Positions 47,983-64,000 of a DNA stretch of 64,000 nt are shown piece by piece. This DNA is from Oryza sativa Japonica Group (taxonomy: Eukaryota; Streptophyta; Magnoliopsida; Poales; Poaceae). Both the position numbers and the translations under genes were made by a program. Position 1 is the stretch's first letter. Every line of letters starts with the position of its first letter. The DNA lies in the NCBI RefSeq assembly GCF_034140825.1, contig NC_089044.1, forward strand, positions 11,325,001 through 11,389,000, written 5' to 3'. Under the pieces are notes generated by a model. It ran no database searches, had not been told where the DNA came from, and worked only from the letters and a program-made list of their open reading frames with translations.

Positions 47983-48013
47983 CGTGTCACCAGTTCAAAT
48001 CTGGTTCCTGGCA
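47941..48013 (+). tRNA. trnF-GAA: tRNA-Phe (GAA)
   Basis: GTCAGGATAGCTCAGTTGG, loop CTGAAAA with GAA, T arm CAGTTCAAATCTG, end CCTGGCA. Complete 73-base tRNA. Confidence 0.96.
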
Positions 48014-48507
48014 CAGAAAAAAGGGATCTTCCGAATAGGTATTGATACAAATACCTCGAGATGGGTTGGGATACCTATTCGTTAATAATATAGATAGAGT
48101 ATGATTTTTTCATCTAAGTAGATAAATCTCTAAATAGAGGCACTTCTTTTTCTGCATTTTTGCATTTCTTAATTTTCTATTCCGCTATTCCGACAAATAT
48201 TTTTTTATTCTTGCTTATCTTATCTTACTTTCCTAGTTGTTCTAAGTAATGCACGCGGTACAAAGTTCGTGGTAGGGAACTTCTTTGAGTCATCATATTT
48301 TTCTGTTCATACGAAGGAAATGAATATGTGATTTTCCAACGAAATGAAGCCCTTTTTTGCTTAGTCTATCTGAACCTTTTGTATAATTGGAATTAATTAT
48401 AATGTAATAGGTATTCTGTTTCATCTAGGAACAGAGCGTAAAAATATTCCTTGACTTGCATAAAATCTGGAGTTGTGTTGTATAAGTGAGCATGAATTTC
48501 TTATCAT
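48014..48507. other. trnF to ndhJ spacer
   Basis: A 494-base spacer with no gene. No trnF pseudocopies, which occur here in some plants, are seen. Confidence 0.65.
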
Positions 48508-48987
48508 TCAATGAGCATCTTGTATTTCATAGAAATTGGGGGTTATATAGTCCTTACGTAAGGGCCAGCCTATCCAACTTTCAGGCATTAGGATACGTTT
48601 AAGGCGTGGATGATTATCATAAGAGATTCCCACCATATCAAAAGATTCGCGTTCTTGAAAATCGGAACTTCTCCAAATCCAGAAGACAGATGGGATTCTA
48701 GGATTATCCTTTTGGGCAAAGACTTTTATGCATACTTCTTCTGGGTTATCTATACCATACTGTATTCTCGTAAGATGATACACGCTAGCTAAAGATCCAC
48801 CGGGTGCAACGTCATAAGCACATTGGGAACGTAAATAATTGTAACCATATACATATAAAATGACAGCAATGGAATCCCAATCCTCTGCTTTTATTTGCAA
48901 AGTCTCTATTCCTCGATGATCGAAGCCCAAAGATCTATGAACCACCTCATGTTTGACTAGCCAATTAGATAACCAACCCTGCTGCAT
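48508..48987 (-). CDS. ndhJ: NDH complex subunit J (NuoC-like)
   Basis: NdhJ is a peripheral-arm subunit of the thylakoid NDH complex, which takes electrons from ferredoxin. From [20 protein letters not shown] the protein has 159 residues. The 30-kDa-subunit signature [20 protein letters not shown] is present, and the C-terminus NFYEIQDAH is normal. It is the last gene of ndhC-ndhK-ndhJ. Confidence 0.96.
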   Translation of the reverse strand: MQQGWLSNWLVKHEVVHRSLGFDHRGIETLQIKAEDWDSIAVILYVYGYNYLRSQCAYDVAPGGSLASVYHLTRIQYGIDNPEEVCIKVFAQKDNPRIPSVFWIWRSSDFQERESFDMVGISYDNHPRLKRILMPESWIGWPLRKDYITPNFYEIQDAH

Positions 48988-49084
48988 TATCTTGATCTCT
49001 CCTCCTTTGTATAAATATTTCGCAGTTCGAATGCAAGTTTGAAATATTGCCCTACTCTTTCTTTTTCGGCACAAAGAGCTCCTC

Positions 49085-49762
49085 CTAATTCACTAATTTG
49101 TAGGAAGATACTGGACTTTTGGATTTGAAAAAAGTTTCAGAAGATATGTCTAAAGTAGATGGTGATTGATAGAGCAATTCTTGCTCATAAGTTCCAGTAT
49201 TAGTACTGCGCCGAACATAAAGCTTGTGGCTGGTAGTAAAACATCGATTTTTCTTTTGAGATAGAGTTCGATCCTCAACTATTTCTCGCGATATCTTCTT
49301 ACGAAGTTTTGTTAGGGCATCTATAACAGCCTCTGGTTTAGGTGGGCAACCCGGCAAGTAGACGTCCACAAGAATTAACTTATCAACTCTCCGAACAGTA
49401 CTATAGGAATCCGTACTGAACATTCCACCAGTAATAGTACAAGCTCCCATAGCAATGACGTATTTTGGTACAGGCATTTGCTCATATAATCTCACTAAAG
49501 AGGGAGCCATTTTCATTGTTACTGTACCGGCTGTTAAAATTAGGTCCGCTTGCCTAGGACTTGATCTTGGTACCAATCCATAACGATCAAAGTCGAATCG
49601 TGAGCCTATTAATGAAGCAAATTCAATGAAACAACAACTGGTACCATATAGAAGGGGCCATAAACTAGAGAGTCTTGACCAATTCGAAAGATCTTTTAGT
49701 GTAGTTGAAATAACGGAATTGGAACTTGTTTGGTCAAGTAGGGGAAACTCAATCAAACTCAT
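49085..49762 (-). CDS. ndhK: NDH complex subunit K (NuoB-like), conserved residues changed
   Basis: NdhK carries the N2-type 4Fe-4S cluster. The frame is open for 225 residues from [17 protein letters not shown], and the ligand cysteines 43, 44, 108 and 139 are present. Three residues that are nearly invariant across NuoB relatives differ: Val98 in QMPVPKYV (Glu expected), Arg125 in STVRRVDKL (Gly expected) and Leu131 in [11 protein letters not shown] (Pro expected). The latter two need single G-to-A or C-to-T changes. The protein would probably fail to assemble. No stop is present. Confidence 0.93.
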   Translation of the reverse strand: MSLIEFPLLDQTSSNSVISTTLKDLSNWSRLSSLWPLLYGTSCCFIEFASLIGSRFDFDRYGLVPRSSPRQADLILTAGTVTMKMAPSLVRLYEQMPVPKYVIAMGACTITGGMFSTDSYSTVRRVDKLILVDVYLPGCPPKPEAVIDALTKLRKKISREIVEDRTLSQKKNRCFTTSHKLYVRRSTNTGTYEQELLYQSPSTLDISSETFFKSKSPVSSYKLVN

Positions 49763-49813
49763 AACTGTCTTAATGGAATCTTTTCCTTCTTTTTTTTTTG
49801 TCTGAATATTCAG

Positions 49814-50177
49814 TTAAGACCATTCCAAGGCTCCTTTTCGCCATGCATAAACTAAACCAACAACTAGGATAAGCACGAAAATGAAAGCTTCGATAAAAAC
49901 GGATATACCCAATACGTCGAAACTCATTGCCCAAGGGTAGAGAAAGACCGTTTCCACATCAAAAACAACAAAAACTAGCGCAAACATGTAATAGCGTATT
50001 CGGAATTGTAACCAAGCCCCCCCCCATGGGTTCTATACCCGATTCATAACTAGAAAGCTTCTCTGGTCCTTCACGAACCGGAGCTAAAAGTGCTGAAATC
50101 CAAAATGCTAAAATAGGAATAAGGCTTGCTATTATTAGAAATGCCCAAAAAATATCATATTCGTGAAGCAGAAACAT
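49814..50177 (-). pseudogene. ndhC: NDH complex subunit C, frameshifted
   Basis: NdhC is a three-helix membrane subunit (NuoA-like) of 120 residues. The start [20 protein letters not shown] and residues to IEPMGG are normal. Within the run of C at 50017-50025 (nine on the plus strand, eight expected) one extra base shifts the frame. The new frame reads [20 protein letters not shown] and stops after 72 codons. The remaining sequence to TAA at 49814 still matches the gene in another frame. The stretch from start to stop is 364 bases, not divisible by three. A homopolymer read error is a real alternative. Confidence 0.9.
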
Positions 50178-50882
50178 AAATGTACTCCCATTAATGTGGA
50201 ATAGGCGGAACTGAATTAGTCAATTCAAGTCAGCATTGTCAATTTATACAGAATTTCTCTCTTTTCCTCGGTGAAACAAGGATCGGTTTTTCTCAAACCA
50301 AAGGGCTTAGTTTAGCCTTTGTTTCCTCTTTGCCACGTCTTCTTTAAAGATTCATCCAATGGAATCCCGACTCCCTTTCTTTTTGATTTCCTTTCTATTT
50401 AGGTATGGTGGAGACATAATTCTTATAGAAACAAAACTCTCTCGCTTCACTTTGTCTCATTTTCTCTAGAATCTCTAGAAAAAGGAATAAAAACGAAAAT
50501 ACTACGAATTAGAGCCTAATTAAGATAGGATGACTAATGTATGCAGCCTAATGAGGAGTAATTCTATAAAAATAAAGAACTCTATTTCAGAACGTAGATT
50601 GATTTAGATTTAGGTAATCTATAGATATAGATAAGCAAAGTAATATACTTCAAACAAAGTAGGAATTTGCAAGATGGAGAACATCTTGCAGTTGATTTGA
50701 TAGAAATTCATTTTTCTTTTCCTGTCTCTATAATTTTCGATGAATGAGCCTCTGGTAATCCTTTTCTCTCTATTTTATGGCGCAGGCGCCTGTCCAGTCT
50801 ATAAACAAGTACTAATAGGGAAATGAAAACTATACTAAAGGAAACGTAGGATATCTCTCCTAAAATCTAAAAAAGGACATAT
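50178..50882. other. ndhC to trnV spacer
   Basis: A 705-base spacer with no gene; only AT-rich runs are seen. Confidence 0.65.
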
Positions 50883-51554
50883 TAGGGCTATACGGAATCG
50901 AACCGTAGACCTTCTCGGTAAAACAGATCAAACGGATTATTATCGAAATGATTCGAACTGTTTCAAAGACCCAACATGCATTTTTTTGCATTGGGCTCTT
51001 TTATCAACTGATAGAAAGATCAGTTAGTCCACCATAGTTTTTCTTTACGGAAAGATAATGAGATGGCTCCCTGCGCTCTGATTGATTATTTGTATTATGA
51101 TCTATCTAAGAGCAATACCAAAGTGTTTCAAAGGAGGATTACCTTGACTTAGGTCTGCCTCCGGCCTAAATTAAATCAACCTAAGTGAAATAGAGTCTCT
51201 ATCGTTCCGTTACAAGAGTTGACTATGAGACTTCATACACCTTAAAGTTCATAGAATGAAAAGAATTTTTTTGGAGGCCCTTATCCTCATTAAGCCTAGC
51301 ATTTAGTGGGCTGGATATTTACCTTATCAACTAGCAAATCAATAAAGGTTCTATTTGTTTAGGCACCTGGATTGGTACCTGAATCGGACTGAACCAACTA
51401 TTTGTCAGGCGACTGTTCTCCTATTCTCTCGAATCCATGAAGTAAGACATTGATTTTGCAAGAAGATCCACTATGTTCATTGCATAATAAGCTCCCTTGA
51501 AAAGCATTGGCGCACGTGTAAACGAGTTGCTCTACCGAACTGAGCTATAGCCCT
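50883..51554 (-). tRNA. trnV-UAC: tRNA-Val (UAC), split by a group II intron
   Basis: The 5' exon is 51516-51554 (AGGGCTATAGCTCAGTTCGG to TTTACAC) and the 3' exon is 50883-50917 (CGAGAAGGTC to AGCCCTA). The 598-base intron opens GTGCG. The anticodon arm CTCG-TTTACAC-CGAG closes correctly once joined. Confidence 0.93.
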
Positions 51555-51735
51555 TGTCAGAGATATCTTAATATATAGAGAATTTCTTGTCAAGATGAAT
51601 ATTCTCTAATAGTAGAGGATATCCTTTGATCTGTTTACTATAATAACATACCAATAACGAAGCGGTATTTGCTTATAAAAAGGATTCGATCTATAATCGA
51701 TCGAAGTAAAGGGTCTTCCTTTGTGGTGATAAATT

Positions 51736-51808
51736 GCCTACTTAACTCAGTGGTTAGAGTATTGCTTTCATACGGCGGGAGTCATTGGTTCAAATCCAAT
51801 AGTAGGTA
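51736..51808 (+). tRNA. trnM-CAU: elongator tRNA-Met (CAU)
   Basis: CCTACTTAACTCAGTGG preceded by G, loop TTTCATA with CAU, T arm TGGTTCAAATCCA, end AGTAGGTA. I expect A as the first base; here it is G, which can still pair as G-U. It is on the strand opposite atpE and atpB. Confidence 0.92.
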
Positions 51809-51920
51809 GGTAGGTAGAAAAATTACTAGATAGCATTGGCCCTACTTCGCTTCGCTATCTAATAATTTTTTCTACCCCTCTTCCCTTTTTCTTTGTATCA
51901 ACTAAACCGTTGGGTTGTCT

Positions 51921-56059
<4,139 letters not shown>

Positions 56060-56179
56060 ACTAAGTGGATAAAATTAGATAGAAAAAAGGTCTAAATAAA
56101 AAAGAAGAGAAATAGAAAGATCAAAAATCAGTTACGAAAATGCAGTAATTCTTCTTTTTTCTTCTAATTGATTGCAATT

Positions 56180-56217
56180 AAACTCGGCTCAATCTTTTTT
56201 CAGATTGAGCCGAGTTT
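56180..56217 (+). terminator. rbcL 3' stem-loop
   Basis: AAACTCGGCTCAATCT (56180-56195) pairs perfectly with 56202-56217 around a short T-rich loop, 120 bases after the stop. It is the standard 3' end-stabilising hairpin of rbcL. Confidence 0.88.
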
Positions 56218-56332
56218 AAATAGATTTTGATACGATCATGAGACTTGACAAATCGGGATTCCTCTATTCTATATATTTAGAAGATATAAAGGTATAATAC
56301 AATAAATAAATACAAATATAGTATTATCATAT

Positions 56333-56486
56333 GATAATGGAATCAAATACGCAGTATTTACAGAAAAAGTTTTCATTTATTGGGAAAGAATCAATGACAT
56401 ACAATGCATTACAGACGTATGATCATTACCCTTTAACCGGGTTATTCTATTCCACTTCTAGATAGAGAAAAAAACTAAAGGAGAAT
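56333..56486 (+). pseudogene. rpl23: rpl23 pseudogene behind rbcL
   Basis: Copies the sequence of the intact rpl23 (1822-2103): ATGGAATCAAATACGCAG, then TTTATTGGGAAAGAATCAAT. It then skips 135 bases of the functional gene (1886-2020 there) and resumes at GACATACAATGC, continuing past the stop and into the rpl23-rpl2 spacer (AAACTAAAGGAGAAT). One A is also missing near the start. Such a translocated rpl23 is a known feature of grass plastomes. Confidence 0.93.
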
Positions 56487-56488
56487 GA

Positions 56489-56890
56489 ATGAAAAAAGAC
56501 AGAGTTTGGAAGTTAGACCCCTTTCTAAGACTCTCTTTCAAAAAAGAGGACATTTTGAAACTTTTAACAGGCACAATCGTGAGTCAACAAGTGACTCGAA
56601 ATGCTCGTAAGAAAAGAGAATTGATTTTCAAAATGGTAGAACTAGATGACGAAGTTTTCTATAACCTTGATGAAGAGGTAGTTTTAGTTTACGACTCCGA
56701 TCAAGAGCGAGAAGTCTTTCATTTCAGATTGGACTGCTATAGAATCTGGACCCATCGTAGAGACGTTCAAAAGGCTCCTGATGATAAGAATCATACTTTC
56801 GCGGAACTCCATGGGGCTATGGGCTTCAACGCGGTAGACGTTTTGTTCCGAATTTTTCTGGAGCAAACCTCCGACCCAACGATACAATGA
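56489..56890 (+). CDS. 133-codon ORF of unknown origin between the rpl23 relic and the accD relic
   Basis: Begins ATGAAAAAAGACAGAGTTTG, ten bases after AAAGGAG, the old rpl2 ribosome-binding site carried in with the rpl23 pseudogene. The product of 133 residues is charged and soluble-looking: a lysine-rich start (MKKDRVWKLDPFLRLSFKKE), an acidic middle (ELDDEVFYNLDEEVVLVYDS), and a basic HRRDVQK followed by FAELHGAMGFNAVDVLFRIF. I cannot place it in a family. It might be a remnant of the 5' part of accD or a frame gained by rearrangement. The window shows no sign of selection for or against it. Confidence 0.45.
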   Translation: MKKDRVWKLDPFLRLSFKKEDILKLLTGTIVSQQVTRNARKKRELIFKMVELDDEVFYNLDEEVVLVYDSDQEREVFHFRLDCYRIWTHRRDVQKAPDDKNHTFAELHGAMGFNAVDVLFRIFLEQTSDPTIQ

Positions 56891-56999
56891 ATTTTTTCTA
56901 TTCACAAAGAAAAAAGATTCGGAATCGCAATGCTACTATACGCACCCGGAGGAATATTCGGAATTATATTCTTATATAATCTATTTTTGCGCGGGGTCT

Positions 57000-57405
57000 T
57001 ACTAACAGGACTTCGCTGCACGAGACGAGGATTCGTCGAAAAGCTAAGGTCATCCGGTATTTTCATACCCTTTGGGGGTGGTATATGGCCTTACAAAGTC
57101 TAAGGGGTAGTATGAGATCTGTAGTAGGTAAAAGAATTTGTCCCTTGATTGAGTATGCTATTTTCCCTCCTTTACCGCGCATTATTGTATATGCTTCTAG
57201 AAGAGCACGTATGCAGAGAGGAAATTACAGTTTAATAAAAAAGCCTAAAAAAGTTTCAACTTTACGGCAATATCAATCAACTAAAAGTCCTATGTATCAA
57301 TCCTTACAGCGGATTTGTGGGGTCCGAGAGTGGTTGAATAAGTATTGCATGTGGAAGGAAGTAGACGAAAAAGATTTTGGATTCGAAATAGGTGCATTCG
57401 ACTAA
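57000..57405 (+). pseudogene. accD: accD remnant (rice ORF106-like)
   Basis: The frame 57085-57405 (106 codons) aligns with the carboxyltransferase core of Acc[21 protein letters not shown] matches GSMGSVVGEKITRLIEY, and [20 protein letters not shown] matches [20 protein letters not shown], followed by [15 protein letters not shown]. Weaker similarity continues upstream to about 57000. The glycines of the GGARM oxyanion loop are replaced by arginines, so catalysis is impossible. Grasses lost plastid accD because their acetyl-CoA carboxylase is a nuclear-encoded eukaryotic-type enzyme. Confidence 0.85.
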
Positions 57406-57740
57406 GTCGTACTTTGAATCCAATTTCAAGTTCGATTAGAAGGATAGAAAGGCCGCGAGGATCGGAAAAGAAAAATCAAATCTTTTTAATTGCTTCTCCT
57501 TTTTTGCTATTTTCTTATTATTTATATAATCCATTCGATTCTTTTTTTTAGAATACTTTAGTATTCTAAAAAAAGGTATTCTATACTATAAAAAATCTTT
57601 TTTTGCAAACTCAAAAATACAATAGTCAATATTCGTTATAATAGATATACTTAATTATATCATAAGAATCTTAAGATATTTTTTGAATAGATCAAATCGA
57701 ATAGATAGAAATAGTAAATTTGAATGGAGACACCTATTCT
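57406..57740. other. accD relic to psaI spacer
   Basis: A 335-base AT-rich spacer with a 15-bp hairpin (57543-57557 with 57560-57574). No gene. Confidence 0.65.
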
Positions 57741-57851
57741 ATGATGGATTTTAACTTACCCTCTATTTTCGTGCCTTTAGTAGGCTTAGTATTTCCGGCA
57801 ATTGCAATGGCTTCTTTATTTCTTTATGTGCAGAAAAATAAGATTGTCTAG
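57741..57851 (+). CDS. psaI: photosystem I subunit VIII
   Basis: A single-helix PSI subunit of 36 residues, [20 protein letters not shown] then [16 protein letters not shown]. It helps bind PsaL and LHCII. The length is normal. It leads the psaI-ycf4-cemA-petA operon. Confidence 0.96.
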   Translation: MMDFNLPSIFVPLVGLVFPAIAMASLFLYVQKNKIV

Positions 57852-58224
57852 AACCGACGGGACCGAATTTTCTCAATGTATTTCCACACAGGATCATAAT
57901 ACGGATCTTTTGTAGTGTAAGTAATATAATATGGTATGTTATGTGGCTCTTTCTACACACAAATGCAAACCCGCTATGGATGGGGATTATGGATGCGGAT
58001 ATAGGCTACGAGCATAAATGCATGCATATGCGGAACTGGGTATAGCGAGTTTTTTAAGTGGATCAACAAATACTTTTTGAATAGAAAGTCAATGTATCTA
58101 ACCAATTATTTTACAGGAGTATCTAGTTGGCGAAGGCGATTTCAGAATCAAAAAAAGTAAAGTAAAGTCAAAATCATTTAGCTTATTCTCTCAATTTCAA
58201 TCGACCGCTGTTAGTATATCTAAT
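57852..58224. other. psaI-ycf4 spacer
   Basis: A 373-base spacer within the operon. No gene seen. Confidence 0.65.
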
Positions 58225-58782
58225 ATGAATTGGCGATCAGAACACATATGGATAGAACTTCTAAAAGGTTCTCGAAAAAGAGGTAATTTTTTCTGGGCCT
58301 GTATTCTTTTTCTAGGTTCACTAGGATTCTTAGCGGTTGGGGCTTCCAGTTATCTTGGTAAGAATATTATATCTGTACTTCCATCTCAACAAATTCTTTT
58401 TTTTCCACAGGGGGTCGTGATGTCTTTCTACGGAATCGCAGGCCTATTCATTAGCGCTTACTTGTGGTGCACTATTTTGTGGAATGTAGGCAGTGGTTAT
58501 GACCGATTCGATAGAAAAGAGGGAGTAGTGTGCATTTTTCGTTGGGGATTCCCTGGAATAAAACGTCGCGTCTTCCTTCGATTCCTTATGCGGGATATCC
58601 AATCAATTAGAATTCAGGTTAAAGAAGGTCTTTTTCCTCGTCGTATCCTTTATATGGAAATCCGGGGCCAGGGGGCCATTCCCTTGACTCGTACTGATGA
58701 GAAGTTTTTTACTCCACGAGAAATTGAACAAAAAGCTGCCGAATTGGATTATTTCTTGCGCATACCAATGGAAGTATTTTGA
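58225..58782 (+). CDS. ycf4: photosystem I assembly factor Ycf4
   Basis: Ycf4 is a thylakoid protein that scaffolds newly made PSI subunits. The frame of 185 residues starts [20 protein letters not shown], has two membrane helices at about residues 22-42 and 63-88, and ends with the soluble part, IPMEVF. Full length, no damage. Confidence 0.96.
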   Translation: MNWRSEHIWIELLKGSRKRGNFFWACILFLGSLGFLAVGASSYLGKNIISVLPSQQILFFPQGVVMSFYGIAGLFISAYLWCTILWNVGSGYDRFDRKEGVVCIFRWGFPGIKRRVFLRFLMRDIQSIRIQVKEGLFPRRILYMEIRGQGAIPLTRTDEKFFTPREIEQKAAELDYFLRIPMEVF

Positions 58783-59894
<1,112 letters not shown>

Positions 59895-60117
59895 ACTCAT
59901 TTGATCTCCTGATATTAATCAAAATTAGCATCCTTTTTCCTTTAGAAAGAAAGCCTTTTTCCATTTTAGCAAAATTCTTTTTTTCTATTTCTACCTGCTC
60001 AAGGTATTCATCATTCCAGTACAACTGTTGCAGTAGAATGACAACAGATTCGTGTATAGGGAACTAGATTAGCTTAGCTACCTATCTAATTTATTGTAGA
60101 AATTCCGGGATCTGTGA

Positions 60118-61086
<969 letters not shown>

Positions 61087-62048
61087 GTCCCGGGATTTCT
61101 TACCATCAAGTTGGTAAAAAGCCGCGATTTATTGGCGATTGCTAGAATTCTCTATGATCCATTTTGGAAATCTTTTTTTTGTTTAGACTATTTTTTGTTT
61201 GCGAGATGTCTTGTCTGCAATTCCTTATTTCTATCATCTCATGCAAAACGAGGAGAATGCAAGGCAAGGGCGAGAACAATAAAAGGAACAAATCCTTTTA
61301 GGAGGGATTGCTGGTCTTCTTAATCCTCGATTCTTCTTGTATTGTATCGAAATATGAATCTTTTTTCTTCCTATTCGGCAAAGATTACTATTTCTTCTTT
61401 ATTTGGGTCTGTCTCTTGAACCTCTTTTGCTTAGGTTCAGGCGATGTAGTGGACAAAAAGAGGGAAAGAAAATATGGCGGGGGACAAATTTTTTGTGACC
61501 AAATAGAATTGCTTGACTTGTTCAATTAAGTTCAATTTAGAACTTACAGAAATTTTGCAAAAAAAACGGATACTCTTCCATTGAAGGCTGTTTTTTATTT
61601 TTAGGCTAGTTGAGTAGTTTTAATTAAGGTTTTATTAGTTTATTACTCTAAATTAAATCAATGATTTACAAGAGACTTCCTCCGGGGAATAAAATATTGG
61701 ATCCTCGATTGATCCTTTCTTTCTCCTCGCTTCATAAAAGTGAATTAATTTCATTGGCGAGGGGGTTATAAATCAACTGATGGATTACTTCACTAACATT
61801 ATTAACAAACAAAATTAACAAACAAAACGAATAAATAGAGGGATTCTGACCATCAGAGCAAAGGCTTTCTCTTTGTTATTTTTACAAATCAAAATAGGAA
61901 ACCCGTTTGTAGGTTATGGAATAGATTAAAAAAGTCGGGTTATAAGAGTAAGAATTCCGCGGGTCCTTTCCGCTCTAATCAGATAAAAGGGGGTAAGGAC
62001 CCGCTAAGTTCCTATTTTTTCATGTTTACAACCTGGTCCCTCCAATTA
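61087..62048. other. petA-psbJ spacer
   Basis: About 960 bases between convergent genes. The open frames at 61111-61323 and 61308-61529 resemble nothing known. The hairpin near the psbJ end is listed separately. Confidence 0.65.
61959..62004 (-). terminator. stem-loop after psbJ
   Basis: GCGGGTCCTT (61959-61968) pairs with AAGGACCCGC (61995-62004), 45 bases beyond the psbJ stop. It probably sets the 3' end of the psbE-psbF-psbL-psbJ message. Confidence 0.75.
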
Positions 62049-62171
62049 CTATAGAGATGAACCCAATCCAGAATATGAACCGTAAAAGAAAACACCTATT
62101 AAACCAATCACAGCAATACTGGTTACAGTACCTATCAGCCAAAGAGGAATTCTTCCAGTAGTATCGGCCAT
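62049..62171 (-). CDS. psbJ: photosystem II protein J
   Basis: A 40-residue single-helix PSII subunit next to cytochrome b559: [20 protein letters not shown] then [20 protein letters not shown]. It is too short to stand out by length but is identical to the usual plant form. Last gene of the psbE operon. Confidence 0.97.
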   Translation of the reverse strand: MADTTGRIPLWLIGTVTSIAVIGLIGVFFYGSYSGLGSSL

Positions 62172-62297
62172 TTCCCCTACTTTCCTCCACATTTTATCAA
62201 GTGGTCATGCTAGAGACAAAAACAGTCATGGATAGTTATAAGGATGGTATCCTTCCAAATGGGGATAAGAGAATTCTTACTACTCTCTTTCTTTCTC

Positions 62298-64000
<1,703 letters not shown>

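Overview
The window is contiguous grass (Poaceae) plastid-type DNA; no stretch looks non-plastid. The grass hallmarks are clear. trnH and rps19 sit inside the inverted repeat next to rpl2. The psbD-psbC side of the large single copy (LSC) is inverted relative to most angiosperms, and the rpoB cluster leads towards rps14. rpoC1 has no intron and rpoC2 carries a long acidic repeat insertion. ycf2 and accD survive only as fragments, and an rpl23 pseudogene lies behind rbcL. Protein details such as the PsbA and RbcL C-termini suit a Pooideae grass, with low confidence on tribe. All comparisons with known genes are from memory, not from a search.

Layout. 1-~4185 is the end of one inverted-repeat copy: trnL-CAA, an ORF249-like gene, ycf2 debris, trnI-CAU, rpl23, rpl2, trnH-GUG, rps19. 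The LSC follows: psbA, trnK/matK, rps16, trnQ, psbK, psbI, trnS-GCU, psbD-psbC, trnS-UGA, psbZ, trnG-GCC, trnfM, trnG-UCC, trnT-GGU, trnE-trnY-trnD, psbM, petN, trnC, rpoB-rpoC1-rpoC2, rps2-atpI-atpH. After atpH comes a deletion junction, then rps14, psaB-psaA, ycf3, trnS-GGA, rps4, trnT-UGU, trnL-UAA, trnF, ndhJ-ndhK-ndhC, trnV-UAC, trnM, atpE-atpB, rbcL, the rpl23 and accD relics with an unexplained 133-codon ORF, psaI-ycf4-cemA-petA, and psbJ-psbL-psbF-psbE.

The genes serve photosystem II (psb), photosystem I (psa with the assembly factors ycf3 and ycf4), cytochrome b6f (pet), ATP synthase (atp), the NDH complex (ndh), Rubisco, the plastid-encoded RNA polymerase, ribosomes and tRNAs.

Most genes are open, but the part from 36.8 to 54 kb could not serve a working chloroplast. 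atpF, atpA and trnR-UCU are missing between atpH and rps14, and the rps14 tail runs into the spacer. atpB has an in-frame stop and a changed P-loop. ndhC has a one-base frameshift. psaB and ndhK carry changes at near-invariant residues. The best explanation is a large, fairly recent plastid insertion in a nuclear chromosome (NUPT) that is starting to decay. A defective plastome, a mitochondrial copy, or an assembly with local errors remain possible. I found no unknown defence, mobile or CRISPR-like system; the interest lies in the decay pattern and a few unexplained pieces.
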